From the NCBI GenBank assembly GCA_039820405.1, contig JBCBQC010000037.1:1-57236 (forward strand): a stretch of 57,236 bases of DNA, given 5' to 3'. Position numbers and translations under genes: made by a program. Positions within the stretch are counted from its first letter, which is position 1, and each line of letters starts with the position of its first letter. The notes beneath the pieces were generated by a model that had not been told where the DNA came from, did not search any database, and saw nothing but the letters and a program-made list of their open reading frames with translations. This document shows positions 7,946-16,146 of this stretch, in pieces. The stretch is from CALLVY01 sp937899855 (GTDB lineage: Bacteria; Bacteroidota; Bacteroidia; Chitinophagales; Saprospiraceae).

Positions 7946-9661
7946 CTAGGTCGTCTCTTTTTCCAGGACCGGAACGGGGCTTTTCCATTGAATCAGCTGG
8001 TCCAGTTGGTAATTTTCCAAACGGTTGTGGTAAAAAAACAAGACTTTAAAGTCTTCGCTTATAATTTTATCGTCTTTCGTAATCTTGAGGGGTTTTTGGG
8101 AATGGTAGCGGCCCAAATGCCCGATGCCATTGCGAATCAGTCGGGGAACTTCCCAGTACAGCTCCTCATTCAATTTGATTTTCCCAGCCTTTTCCATCGC
8201 CAGCAATTGCTCGCGCAGTTGCCGAACCGTCTCCACTACTTCCGCGAAGGAGAATTCATAATCTTCGGGAGGTAGGCGGAGCAAGCCAAACAGATCGAGC
8301 TTGGCGTTTTTGTGGCGCAGCAGGTTAAAAACGGCAAAGGCCACGAGGTGACTACTCAAGACGATGTTTTCCTTGTGGTAACGGTCCACAATCCGATCGG
8401 CGAGAATGCGGGTATACTCCGATTCGCGTTGGAGGTCCGCCTTGACCCGCCCATCGCTGACAAAATAGTCTTCGATTTGTACTTCCCGACCGCGGCGGTC
8501 GTAGCTACGGCCTTCCTCATCGACGAAATTGCCCAGCACATCCAGCGGTTTACCGAAGGAAAGGATGATATCGGAGCTTTGGGCGAAGAGTTCCCAGATG
8601 AATTTCAGGATTTTCCGACGGCTATAGGAAGCATCCTGCATTTGGATGTAGTTTTCCTTCCCGATGTATTTGAGGTGCTGCTCGATCAAAAATTTGGCTT
8701 CCAAAACGAAGTGGTAGCTCAAGATGAGGGGAACGATAAAGACCTTACCATCGTCCCCGCGTTCGCAAATAGCGCGTTGGGCCTCCACGGTGGTGCCCAG
8801 CAGGCCCATCTTGAGTTTGGTTTCCAGGGCGCCCGAGCGCGAGCGCGTACCCCCGGGAAAAAACAGGCTGTTGGTACCCCGGCGGATGGCCAGGTTGGAA
8901 TTGGCCTTGAGGACTTCGAGGTAGATCGAATTCTTTTTACGACGATCCACCCGGTAAGCCCCTAGCCGGTTCATATAGTAGGCGGTGTAGCCCGTATTGT
9001 AAAGGTTGAGCCCCGCTCCGTAGTAGGAAGAGGGCATGCCCAGGATAGCGTCCATAGCGAAGCCGATGAGGATGGAATCGAGGTTGCTATGGTGGGTGGG
9101 CACGACGACGACGGTTCCCTTGGTCACCAAGCTTCGAATCTGATCGAGCTGTCCCTTGACGATGAGGCGTTCGTACAGTCGGTGTTTGCCCCCCCAGATG
9201 CGGGCGAGGTTTCTGCTGGCCGCGGTATTGAGTAGCCGGTTGAAGAAAACGGTCAAAAAGCGGCGGGCAAACAAAAAGGTGCTGATATTAAAAGTCCCCA
9301 CCACCTCTTCCGAGTAGCGGTTGATGATTTCGCGAAGGATTTCCTCGTTGGTGGCCCGGGCTTCCGCTTCGTCCTCTTGGTCGAGCGAGCCCCGCACCAA
9401 TTTTTTTCGAATCCGACGCCAAAAGCTGCGCTCTTTGGGGGGATCGACTTTCCAGGGCTCCTCCTTGATCCGAATGCGTTCGAGGTAGATCGTCTTGGCG
9501 ATGATGTCGCTGATCTCATCGGTGGGCTTACGCAGGATGCGTTGGAGGGTAAAGTCGTCCAATTCCTTGATAAAGGCCTCCCGATCCTCGCTGAGTCGGT
9601 AGATTGGCCAGTCTTCAATATTCTGGATCACCTGGGAAAAGGGGGCTTGTTTTTTCGCCAT
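7946..9661 (-). CDS. PlsB-like glycerol-3-phosphate acyltransferase
   Basis: This is a 571-residue membrane-associated acyltransferase of the PlsB/PlsC superfamily, which transfers a fatty acyl group to glycerol-3-phosphate or a related acceptor in phospholipid synthesis. The HX4D catalytic motif appears as THHSNLDSI. The acceptor-binding block FPGGTRSRSG follows, with further PlsB-type blocks (FIVPLILSYH). The C-terminal third (from about LSSHLVAFAVFNLL) resembles the PlsB C-terminal region. I start it at the ATG at 9661 (MAKKQAPFSQ); longer versions of this frame run back into engB. It begins one base after the engB stop, so the two are probably co-transcribed. It could also be an acyl-ACP-using 1-acyltransferase. 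Confidence 0.85.
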   Translation of the reverse strand: MAKKQAPFSQVIQNIEDWPIYRLSEDREAFIKELDDFTLQRILRKPTDEISDIIAKTIYLERIRIKEEPWKVDPPKERSFWRRIRKKLVRGSLDQEDEAEARATNEEILREIINRYSEEVVGTFNISTFLFARRFLTVFFNRLLNTAASRNLARIWGGKHRLYERLIVKGQLDQIRSLVTKGTVVVVPTHHSNLDSILIGFAMDAILGMPSSYYGAGLNLYNTGYTAYYMNRLGAYRVDRRKKNSIYLEVLKANSNLAIRRGTNSLFFPGGTRSRSGALETKLKMGLLGTTVEAQRAICERGDDGKVFIVPLILSYHFVLEAKFLIEQHLKYIGKENYIQMQDASYSRRKILKFIWELFAQSSDIILSFGKPLDVLGNFVDEEGRSYDRRGREVQIEDYFVSDGRVKADLQRESEYTRILADRIVDRYHKENIVLSSHLVAFAVFNLLRHKNAKLDLFGLLRLPPEDYEFSFAEVVETVRQLREQLLAMEKAGKIKLNEELYWEVPRLIRNGIGHLGRYHSQKPLKITKDDKIISEDFKVLFFYHNRLENYQLDQLIQWKSPVPVLEKETT

Positions 9662-9662
9662 A

Positions 9663-10277
9663 TCAGGGTTGGATATAATTTTGGTATTGTTGATTGACCC
9701 GTTCGATGAAGGCCAGTACTTCTCGTCGGCCCTCCCGTGAGGTAGCCGAGGTAACGAAATACGGGGGCATGGCGGACCAGTTTTGGAGTAGGGCTTCCTC
9801 AAACAGCTGGACTTGCCGGCTGCGATGTCCGGTTTTGACTTTATCGGCTTTGGTAAAGAGGAGGGCAAAGGGCACTTGCATCTGTCCGAGGCGATCGATA
9901 AAGTCCAGGTCGATTTGCTGGGGGGGAATGCTCAAGTCGAGGAGGACGAAGGCACTACAGAGGCTTTGTCGCTGACTGAGGTAGCGATCGATCATTTTGG
10001 ACCATTCCAGGCGTTTGGTCTTGGAAATCTTGGCGTAGCCATAACCGGGCAGGTCGACGAGGTACCACTCGCGGTTGAGTAGGTAGAAATTGAGGTGTTG
10101 GGTTTTGCCCGGCGATTTGGAGACCCGCGCCAGGTCTTTGCGGCCACTCAGGAGGTTGAGTAGGGAGGATTTACCGACGTTGGAGCGGCCAATAAAGGCG
10201 TATTCCGGCCGGCGGTCCTGGGGGCACTGGCGGTTGTTGGTAAAGCTACCCACAAAGTCGGCGTGTAGAATCTCCAT
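9663..10277 (-). CDS. engB: Ribosome biogenesis GTPase EngB (YihA/YsxC)
   Basis: This is a 204-residue small GTPase needed for large ribosomal subunit assembly and also tied to cell division in some bacteria. The GTPase boxes are complete: G1 GRSNVGKSS (following EYAFI), the switch I threonine in GKTQHLNFY, G3 DLPGYGYAK, G4 FTKADK and G5 SATSREG. Length matches the family. The start MEILHADFVGS at 10277 is supported by a TATCTTTG -7 box 28 bases upstream. The stop is followed one base later by the acyltransferase start. Confidence 0.96.
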   Translation of the reverse strand: MEILHADFVGSFTNNRQCPQDRRPEYAFIGRSNVGKSSLLNLLSGRKDLARVSKSPGKTQHLNFYLLNREWYLVDLPGYGYAKISKTKRLEWSKMIDRYLSQRQSLCSAFVLLDLSIPPQQIDLDFIDRLGQMQVPFALLFTKADKVKTGHRSRQVQLFEEALLQNWSAMPPYFVTSATSREGRREVLAFIERVNQQYQNYIQP

Positions 10278-10304
10278 GGTAAATAACTGCGATGCTTATG
10301 CCCA

Positions 10305-10312
10305 CAAAGATA
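10305..10312 (-). promoter_or_regulatory. -7 promoter box for engB
   Basis: The minus strand reads TATCTTTG, an exact TAnnTTTG match, 28 bases before the engB ATG. It probably also drives the downstream acyltransferase. Confidence 0.55.
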
Positions 10313-10417
10313 GCGAAAGCGCGGGGTTAATTTTTTGTTAATCCAGCCAAAAAGAATGGTTGGGGAGAGATTCTGACCGTTCTTAGGGAAAATCAAATCA
10401 AAAACAATCCATCTCTC

Positions 10418-11062
10418 ATGAAAAAATTGCTGTTGTTCTTCGCTGCTCTTTTTGCCTTACAAACCACACAAGCGCAAAAAATGTTTCGTGCCGGATTACG
10501 TTTTGGACTGACCACAGCCGACCTCTCCGCCGACAGACTCATGATTACCAATGCCAATGACGTCAAGGACTTGGAGCTGGCCATCTCGGACGCCAATTAT
10601 GGGGTCCAGCTCGGACTATTTGCCCAGGCGCGCATCGGAAAATTCTGGTTCGTTCAGCCCGAGGTACTTTTCAATACCACCTCTGTCGACTACGAGCTCA
10701 ACGACTTTACCAACGGCAACACCGCCACCCGGATCCTCCGGGAGACCTACAACAATATTGATATCCCCATCATGACGGGTTTGAAACTCGGCCCCTTACG
10801 CCTCCAAGCGGGTCCCGTCGGACACTTTTTCCTGAACAGCAACTCCGAACTGCTGGATGTGGAGGGTTACGAGCAAAATTTCAACAACCTGACCATTGGG
10901 TATCAAGCGGGGGTCGGACTGGACCTGTGGAATTTCGTCATTGACATCAAGCACCAGGGCTCGTTCAACAATGTAGGAGACCACATGAGCTTCTTTGGGC
11001 AGGACTATGCCTTCGACACACGTGGCGGGCGGACGGTATTTGCCCTGGGATACTCCTTCTAA
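10418..11062 (+). CDS. PorT-like outer-membrane beta-barrel protein
   Basis: This is a 214-residue exported protein. A signal peptide (MKKLLLFFAALFALQTTQAQ, cleavage probably after AQ) is followed by alternating beta-strands such as FRAGLRFGLTTADL and GVQLGLFAQARIGKFWFVQP, ending in an aromatic-terminated strand (RTVFALGYSF). This pattern is that of the small PorT/OMP_b-brl_2 barrels of Bacteroidota. PorT itself is linked to type IX secretion, but many paralogues have no known role, so I claim the fold only. A hairpin terminator lies 80 bases after the stop. Confidence 0.8.
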   Translation: MKKLLLFFAALFALQTTQAQKMFRAGLRFGLTTADLSADRLMITNANDVKDLELAISDANYGVQLGLFAQARIGKFWFVQPEVLFNTTSVDYELNDFTNGNTATRILRETYNNIDIPIMTGLKLGPLRLQAGPVGHFFLNSNSELLDVEGYEQNFNNLTIGYQAGVGLDLWNFVIDIKHQGSFNNVGDHMSFFGQDYAFDTRGGRTVFALGYSF

Positions 11063-11141
11063 GGGCGAGCCATAGCGCTGCGGTCCATCCCCAGCTGGTT
11101 TCAAAATTCTCCTAACCGATTTTAGCGCATTTCAATGCAGT

Positions 11142-11166
11142 AGGCAGGGCCCGGTGGGCCCTGCCT
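11142..11166. terminator. Bidirectional hairpin terminator
   Basis: There is a perfect 11-bp GC-rich stem: AGGCAGGGCCC (11142-11152), loop GGT, then GGGCCCTGCCT (11156-11166), followed by TTTG. It lies between the converging barrel gene (stop 11062) and unknown membrane protein (stop 11185), so it can serve both strands. Confidence 0.75.
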
Positions 11167-11184
11167 TTGTAGTCTACAGTCCCC

Positions 11185-11802
11185 CTAGAATTGACACTGT
11201 AAGGCCAGCCCCGGGAAAGGCCCGGTAGCCGTTCCCAAACGCCAGATGGTCAGCGATCCTGGTTCCGAAGGGGTCAGCTCGCCCCGCATGGCCATAAACA
11301 GATCGAGGTCGGCGCGGGCGTTCCACTCTACCCCCAGCCAAAACCCACCCAGGAAACCGCCCAAAAATAGCAGACTCCGAGGGTTGAGAAAGGCCCGGTA
11401 CGAAGGATCGTTGTTTGTTACCGCGTAGTCCAAACTCGCGATGGACCAGCCCATAAAACTGAGCATGGAAGTGCTGAGGGCCAAGTAACTAAGCTTGGTA
11501 CGGCGCTTGAAAGCCCGGAAATGCTGGCTGGAAAATTCCGTATCGGGAATGTAGGGTCGGATGTTGCGTCCCCCCGGCCCAATGCGTTCCCATTGCCCCT
11601 CATCGATGCGGTAGTAGAGGGGATAAAAAGCATTGTACCACTTATCGCCCAGGTTGAACTCCGTAATCTCGCGTCCCCAAACGACATTTTTGCGTTTGCC
11701 CAACTCCACGCGGTAGGGAAGATCCAGCCCGTTCTGGGCGACGACGGTAATGAGGGAACCAAAGAGGGTGAGACAGAAGAAGGGGAATACGCGGTAATTC
11801 AT
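11185..11802 (-). CDS. Unrecognised exported/membrane protein
   Basis: This is a 205-residue protein I cannot assign. It starts with a signal-like segment (MNYRVFPFFCLTLFGSLITV, then VAQNG), then a hydrophilic part with aromatic residues (WYNAFYPLYYRID). Two hydrophobic stretches follow, around residues 107-125 (YLALSTSMLSFMGWSIASL) and 139-157 (LNPRSLLFLGGFLGGFWLG). The tail ends in LALQCQF, a phenylalanine terminus as in barrel proteins. It may be a small envelope protein specific to this lineage. It converges on the PorT-like gene across a shared terminator. No homologue family comes to mind. Confidence 0.55.
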   Translation of the reverse strand: MNYRVFPFFCLTLFGSLITVVAQNGLDLPYRVELGKRKNVVWGREITEFNLGDKWYNAFYPLYYRIDEGQWERIGPGGRNIRPYIPDTEFSSQHFRAFKRRTKLSYLALSTSMLSFMGWSIASLDYAVTNNDPSYRAFLNPRSLLFLGGFLGGFWLGVEWNARADLDLFMAMRGELTPSEPGSLTIWRLGTATGPFPGLALQCQF

Positions 11803-12471
11803 AGCCCGGATGGTAGCGTGGTTTGTTTACAGTTACCATTCTAACGGCGGGGGTGAAGGCGTATTGAAAAGCGGGAAATTTTTAACAATCGCAAATGTTA
11901 AAATTGTTTGATATAAAAAAATATATTTACTAGCAAACAGCTCATCCACAGCAATTAACGCATAAATATTACAGAAAAAATCATGCGTTTTTATGGAATT
12001 TTGCGGCTAAAAGCGTCTATGCATTGTCTTTTTCCTGATTCTAGAGCTGGAAAAGACCGTTATACTTTCCACGACTGGGATCAGGACCCAGGTCTGGGTG
12101 ATGAAGTTATGTACTTGCTTGGCTTCATCCAGGGGTGTGGTGAACGATCACGCCTTGAGGGCGGGTCCCACCCAAAGGGAGAGATATGCCTTTCCAACAA
12201 TTCGCACCCTTGAGTCGATCTTCGCAGCCATGTGCTCATCCTGTCTTAAGCCCCCTCCACACAAAGTTCAATACTCCCATCCCTGCCCTAGCCTCAGCTC
12301 CCCCTTGCTCCACCCCTTTGCCGCTATCAAGCAGATTAAACGCCAAAGGCCCGTACCCAAATCACTTGCACCTAAACGAGTGGGCTCGCGTAACCAGGTA
12401 AATCGCTCGACCTACACCACTGAGAACGCTGGTGAAGGTAAGAACTCCAAGAGGCGGCGACCGGATCGCTG
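11803..12471. other. 669-base stretch without a convincing gene
   Basis: The stretch has two parts. Bases 11870-12005 form an AT-rich island unlike the surroundings, with a small inverted repeat (AACAAT at 11884-11889 and ATTGTT at 11903-11908) and a TATATTTA box at 11922-11929. Bases 12006-12471 are C-rich on the plus strand. They contain the inverted repeat ACCCAG-GT-CTGGGT near 12087-12100 and two open frames (11983-12213 and 12098-12475) whose conceptual proteins look like nothing I know and have non-coding-like composition. It sits at the 3' side of the truncated FGE-like gene. It could be a decayed gene, the remains of a mobile element or a structured RNA; I cannot tell which. Confidence 0.5.
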
Positions 12472-12957
12472 CTAGTCCAACACCACAAAGCTAATGTGGT
12501 AATTACCCGTAATTTTATCGACTTGAAGAACCCGATCGACACTCGTTCCATCACAGGTTCGGTCGTTGCACAAAAAAGATCCACCCGCGAGGCGAATCTC
12601 CCCCCAAACGTTTTCCGTGGTGGTGATTTCCCAAACATTGCCCCCCAGGTTGACCGCCGCCACCGGGTACATTTGCACATCCTTTTCGATGACGGGGCGG
12701 GCATCCTTTTTCGTCCAGCGCCAGTACTCCTCGTAGGTGGGCAAGCGGGTACCCGCCCATTTGCAATAGGCCTGGGCACCGTGGTAACTCACTTGGGTCA
12801 CGGGGAGGTGGGTCAGAGCCTCGTGCTCGCCATCGGGATGGCGCCAGTCCGCCCCGTTGACCACGTCGTAAGCCAGTACGGTACGTTGCACGATCGACCA
12901 ACCGTAGCGTTCGGCATCGGTGACGTAATCCGTAGCGGCCACAAAATAGCAAAGCAT
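12472..12957 (-). CDS. Short formylglycine-generating-enzyme-like (SUMF1/FGE) protein, N-terminus missing
   Basis: This is a 161-residue protein matching only the C-terminal two thirds of the FGE-sulfatase/SUMF1 domain. Family blocks seen in order are YVTDAERYGWS, WRHPDGE, PVTQVSYHGAQAYCKWAGTR, LPTYEEYWRW, GGNVWE, GGSFLCNDRTC and TGNYHISF. C130 and C135 have the five-residue spacing of the catalytic cysteine pair that oxidises a sulfatase cysteine to formylglycine in true FGEs. The usual first block (W-PGG-F-MG) is absent: upstream bases encode the DppB C-terminus in another frame. The ATG at 12957 lies 17 bases after the dppB stop and is the first in-frame start that does not enter dppB. It may be a shortened functional protein or a gene fragment. 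No sulfatase gene is in the window. Confidence 0.7.
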   Translation of the reverse strand: MLCYFVAATDYVTDAERYGWSIVQRTVLAYDVVNGADWRHPDGEHEALTHLPVTQVSYHGAQAYCKWAGTRLPTYEEYWRWTKKDARPVIEKDVQMYPVAAVNLGGNVWEITTTENVWGEIRLAGGSFLCNDRTCDGTSVDRVLQVDKITGNYHISFVVLD

Positions 12958-12974
12958 TTTGAAAAACAAGCCCC

Positions 12975-14033
12975 TCAAGCCCCCACCCGCACCCGCGGAT
13001 CGAGCCAACCGTACAATACATCCACCAGTACATTGATCACCACAAAGATCACCGCCGTAAACAGTACCGCCCCCAGCACCACCGGAATGTCGTAATTGAG
13101 CAAGGCGTTGACCGTGAGCTGGCCCAGCCCGTTAAAGCTAAAAACGTTTTCCACAAAAAAGGCGCCCGCCAGCAAGCCCGCAAACCAGCCCGACACCGCC
13201 GTCACCACCGGATTCAAGGCATTGCGCAGGGCGTGTTTGATTACCACCACCGCCGGCGACAAGCCCTTGGCCCGGGCGGTACGTACAAAGTCTTCCGACA
13301 AAACATCCAACATCGCCGACCGCGTCAACTGGGTGATGATGGCTACGGGCCGTACCCCCAGCGCTAGGGCAGGCAGCAGCAGATTGGCCCAGAAGTAACG
13401 CGTGTCCCCAAAGTCGTCCAAGCCGTATACGCTTCCCTGCACCTCCAGCCCGGTGTAATCGTGTAGCCAGTAGCCAAACACCAGGGCCAGTACCATGGCC
13501 GAAACGTAGCTGGGCACCGATATGCCGATCACCGATAGGCTCACCGCCAATTGGTCAAACCAAGAATTGGGGCGCCAAGCGGCTAGTACTCCCAGGAGCA
13601 AACCGATCACCAGGGCCAGACCAATGGCGGTCAGGGCGAGGAGAAAAGTACGCGGTACCGCCTCGGCCAGCATCTCGGATACGAGCCGGCCCTTTTGGTA
13701 AGATTCCCGCAGGTAGGGCTTTTTGAGCACCAGTACCCCGTTATCGCTCCGCCACAGGGGATGGTAGTGGTATTTGTCGCGGTTGGCGGGAGAAGCCTCG
13801 TGAAAGGAAAGGGGCGAAATATCGTTGAGGTAGCGACCCAGCTGACGATAGAGGGGTTCATCCAAACCGAGCGCACTGCGTTTGGCTTCTACCGTGGCGA
13901 CATCAGAACGCTGACCAAAGGTGAGGCGTGCCGGGTCGACCGGAGCGAGGTAGATGATGGAGGAAATGATAACCACCACCAATACGAGCACCAAGGAGCC
14001 GTAAGCCAATTTGCGCAACAGGTAAACCAACAT
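12975..14033 (-). CDS. dppB: Peptide ABC transporter permease (DppB family)
   Basis: This is a 352-residue inner-membrane permease of a dipeptide/oligopeptide importer. It opens with the DppB-type first helix (LLRKLAYGSLVLVLVVVIIS), then a periplasmic part of about 100 residues that is longer than in E. coli DppB, then five further membrane helices. The ATPase-contacting EAA loop is clear (EDFVRTARAKGLSPAVVVIK), as is the C-terminal YGWLDPRVR common in this family. No DppC, binding protein or ATPase gene is adjacent, which is unusual; an ATPase gene lies at the window start. It begins 12 bases after selD and continues the minus-strand run from glpK. Confidence 0.92.
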   Translation of the reverse strand: MLVYLLRKLAYGSLVLVLVVVIISSIIYLAPVDPARLTFGQRSDVATVEAKRSALGLDEPLYRQLGRYLNDISPLSFHEASPANRDKYHYHPLWRSDNGVLVLKKPYLRESYQKGRLVSEMLAEAVPRTFLLALTAIGLALVIGLLLGVLAAWRPNSWFDQLAVSLSVIGISVPSYVSAMVLALVFGYWLHDYTGLEVQGSVYGLDDFGDTRYFWANLLLPALALGVRPVAIITQLTRSAMLDVLSEDFVRTARAKGLSPAVVVIKHALRNALNPVVTAVSGWFAGLLAGAFFVENVFSFNGLGQLTVNALLNYDIPVVLGAVLFTAVIFVVINVLVDVLYGWLDPRVRVGA

Positions 14034-14045
14034 CGCCCTCGTTTT

Positions 14046-15101
14046 TTACTGAATTTGAATCAACGCTTCCGTGGTCGCTTGAATGCGTCCGATCGGTTTT
14101 AGGTCTTTTCCTTGCGACTGGCAAAAGACTTCAAAATCGGCCTCTTTTCCCGCCCTGACTGCCACCAACAGGCCACCGCTCGTCTGGGGATCGCAAAGGA
14201 GCTGTCGGTTCCGTTCGCTGATGGGGCCAATGTGCTGGCCATAGCTGTCCCAGTTGCGCTGGGTACCACCGGGCACACAGCCTTCGGCGAGGTAGTGATC
14301 CAGTACAGCGGCATTCAGCAGGGGAACTCGATCGGCGTATACCTCGGCCCCTCGACCACTGGCCCGGCACATCTCCACCAGGTGCCCCAGCAAACCAAAG
14401 CCCGTGACGTCGGTCATGCTTTCGACATAATCAAGACTGCCCAGTCGGTAGCCTAAGTCGTTGAGCTCCAGCATGCTGTTGCGCGCCAAGTGGGCATCCT
14501 CCGGCCGAAGTTTTTTCTTTTTTTGTGCAGTCGATAGTATCCCGACGCCCAGCCCTTTGGTCAGGTACAAGGCCGCACCTTCCGATGCACCACCATTGCG
14601 CTTTAGGTGGCGGATCGCTACCCGCCCCGTCACCGCCAGGCCAAAGATGGGTTCGGGACAATCGATGCTGTGGCCACCGGCCAGCGGAATCCCCGCCTCC
14701 TGACACGCTTGTCGAGCCCCCACCAATACCCCGTTGGCCAGCTCGACGGGCAAGGTGTTGATCGGCCAGCCCAAGATGGCGATAGCCAAAAGTGGTTGTC
14801 CCCCCATGGCGTAGACGTCACTGATGGCGTTGACCGAAGCGATGCGTCCAAAATCCTGGGCATCGTCGACGATGGGCATAAAAAAATCGGTGGTACTGAC
14901 GATGGCCGTGCCATCGCCCCAATCGAAGACTGCAGCATCGTCGCGTTGGGCGTTGCCCACCAGCAATTGGGAAAGGTCCGGGGCGGTCGATTTATCGCCT
15001 AATATTTTGTCCAACACTTGAGGAGCGATCTTACAGCCACAACCCGCCCCGTGACTGTAGCTAGTCAGCGGATGGGCTTGGTTCAATTCACGGATGTTCA
15101 T
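14046..15101 (-). CDS. selD: Selenide, water dikinase (selenophosphate synthetase)
   Basis: SelD makes selenophosphate, the selenium donor, from selenide and ATP. The 351-residue protein has the active-site stretch SHGAGCGCK with C21 and K24 corresponding to C17 and K20 of E. coli, the metal/ATP-binding aspartates in DDAAVFDW and STTDFFMPIVDD, and the conserved SVNAISDVYAMGG and DVTGFGLLGH blocks. The active residue is cysteine, not selenocysteine. I chose the ATG at 15101 (MNIRELNQAH), which overlaps the mnmH end by 14 bases; an earlier ATG at 15140 would overlap by 53. Its partner is the adjacent MnmH, which uses selenophosphate. Confidence 0.95.
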   Translation of the reverse strand: MNIRELNQAHPLTSYSHGAGCGCKIAPQVLDKILGDKSTAPDLSQLLVGNAQRDDAAVFDWGDGTAIVSTTDFFMPIVDDAQDFGRIASVNAISDVYAMGGQPLLAIAILGWPINTLPVELANGVLVGARQACQEAGIPLAGGHSIDCPEPIFGLAVTGRVAIRHLKRNGGASEGAALYLTKGLGVGILSTAQKKKKLRPEDAHLARNSMLELNDLGYRLGSLDYVESMTDVTGFGLLGHLVEMCRASGRGAEVYADRVPLLNAAVLDHYLAEGCVPGGTQRNWDSYGQHIGPISERNRQLLCDPQTSGGLLVAVRAGKEADFEVFCQSQGKDLKPIGRIQATTEALIQIQ

Positions 15102-16146
15102 ACGTACGATTTGGAAAGGTGATGCGCTGGCTAAAGGCAAGCAATCGACGGGCGTTGGTTGCCGCTTCGGCTTGCTCCAGCGCTAATTCGTAAAGATGGG
15201 TTCTTTGTTGTTTGGCGAGGTGGTGATGGTAGGATTTGTCGTAATACTGCAAGGCCAGCGCTGCCGCCGTCCGCAGATCTCCACCATCGATGGCCTCGCA
15301 GGCCAAGCGGTGATTCAAACCACCGAGGCGTTTGCGAATGTTGTCAAAGCCCTTTTTCAACTGAGCACCAGAGTACGAACCGTAGTCGTGCAACAGCCGG
15401 TCCAGTCTTTGTTCAAAGGGCAAAGTAAGTTGAATAATGGGCCCCCGCAGCCAGCGCCAAATGCCATCGCGGAGATAAATCCGCCCGATGGACCGGCTTT
15501 CGTTTTCCAGCCAAATGGGACGCCGAAGGTCAAAGGTTTGGAGTACCTGGAACAAATCATTCTCAAATTGTTCGATGCTCGGCTGGGCATCACCAGACAG
15601 GTTGCCAAAGGCCGAGCCCCGATGCCGCGACAGGCCTTCCAGGTCAATGACCTGTTCGCCCAGCTTGGCCAGTTCCAACAGGATTTCCGTTTTGCCAATG
15701 CCCGTTGCTCCCCCCACGACGATGGAGCGCACCGGGCTGCGATCCAGCTCTTGCCGGACGAATGCCCGGAAAGCCCGGTAACCTCCCTCCAAAACCTGCA
15801 CCGAATGCCCAGCCGTTTGGAGCAACCAGGCCATGCTTTCACTGCGCTTACCTCCACGCCAACAGTGCAACAACAGGGGACGCCCCGTAGCCAACTCGCG
15901 CGCCTTTTGTACCAATTGCAACAGCTTGGGGCCCACCAACTCCAAGCCCAAGTCCATCGCAGCTTGGGGGCTGACTTGCTTGTAGGTGGTCCCGACGACT
16001 ACCCGCTCTTCATCGCTAAAGAGGGGTAGGTTGACCGCTCCGGGGAGGTGCCCCTTGGCAAATTCAGCGGGGGTACGGACGTCGACGATCAAGCGCTTCC
16101 GATCGCTTTTCCAGTAGGTTGCTATGTCAATTCGGGAACTACTCAC
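15088..16146 (-). CDS. mnmH: tRNA 2-selenouridine synthase
   Basis: MnmH (SelU/YbbB) replaces the 2-thio group of wobble uridines in certain tRNAs with selenium, using selenophosphate from SelD. The 352-residue protein has an N-terminal rhodanese domain with the catalytic C95 in LHCWRGGKRS, then a P-loop domain with GGATGIGKT (residues 145-153). Length is typical. The start codon is GTG at 16146, since no in-frame ATG lies at the family N-terminus; it overlaps the glpK stop by 8 bases, pointing to translational coupling. selD follows with a 14-base overlap, which is a common pairing. Confidence 0.94.
   Translation of the reverse strand: MSSSRIDIATYWKSDRKRLIVDVRTPAEFAKGHLPGAVNLPLFSDEERVVVGTTYKQVSPQAAMDLGLELVGPKLLQLVQKARELATGRPLLLHCWRGGKRSESMAWLLQTAGHSVQVLEGGYRAFRAFVRQELDRSPVRSIVVGGATGIGKTEILLELAKLGEQVIDLEGLSRHRGSAFGNLSGDAQPSIEQFENDLFQVLQTFDLRRPIWLENESRSIGRIYLRDGIWRWLRGPIIQLTLPFEQRLDRLLHDYGSYSGAQLKKGFDNIRKRLGGLNHRLACEAIDGGDLRTAAALALQYYDKSYHHHLAKQQRTHLYELALEQAEAATNARRLLAFSQRITFPNRTYEHP

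Noticed and set aside
11983..12213. 76-codon open frame starting after the AT-rich island
   Set aside because: It has no motif, no clear promoter in the phylum pattern and no neighbour coupling.
12098..12475. Open frame in the C-rich part of the 11.8-12.5 kb stretch
   Set aside because: The conceptual protein has many Pro/Ser/Arg and no recognisable pattern; it overlaps the AT-rich and repeat-bearing region and is probably non-coding.
14046..16146. A selenocysteine codon in selD or neighbouring genes
   Set aside because: The SelD active site is cysteine, and frames around it end at normal stops.
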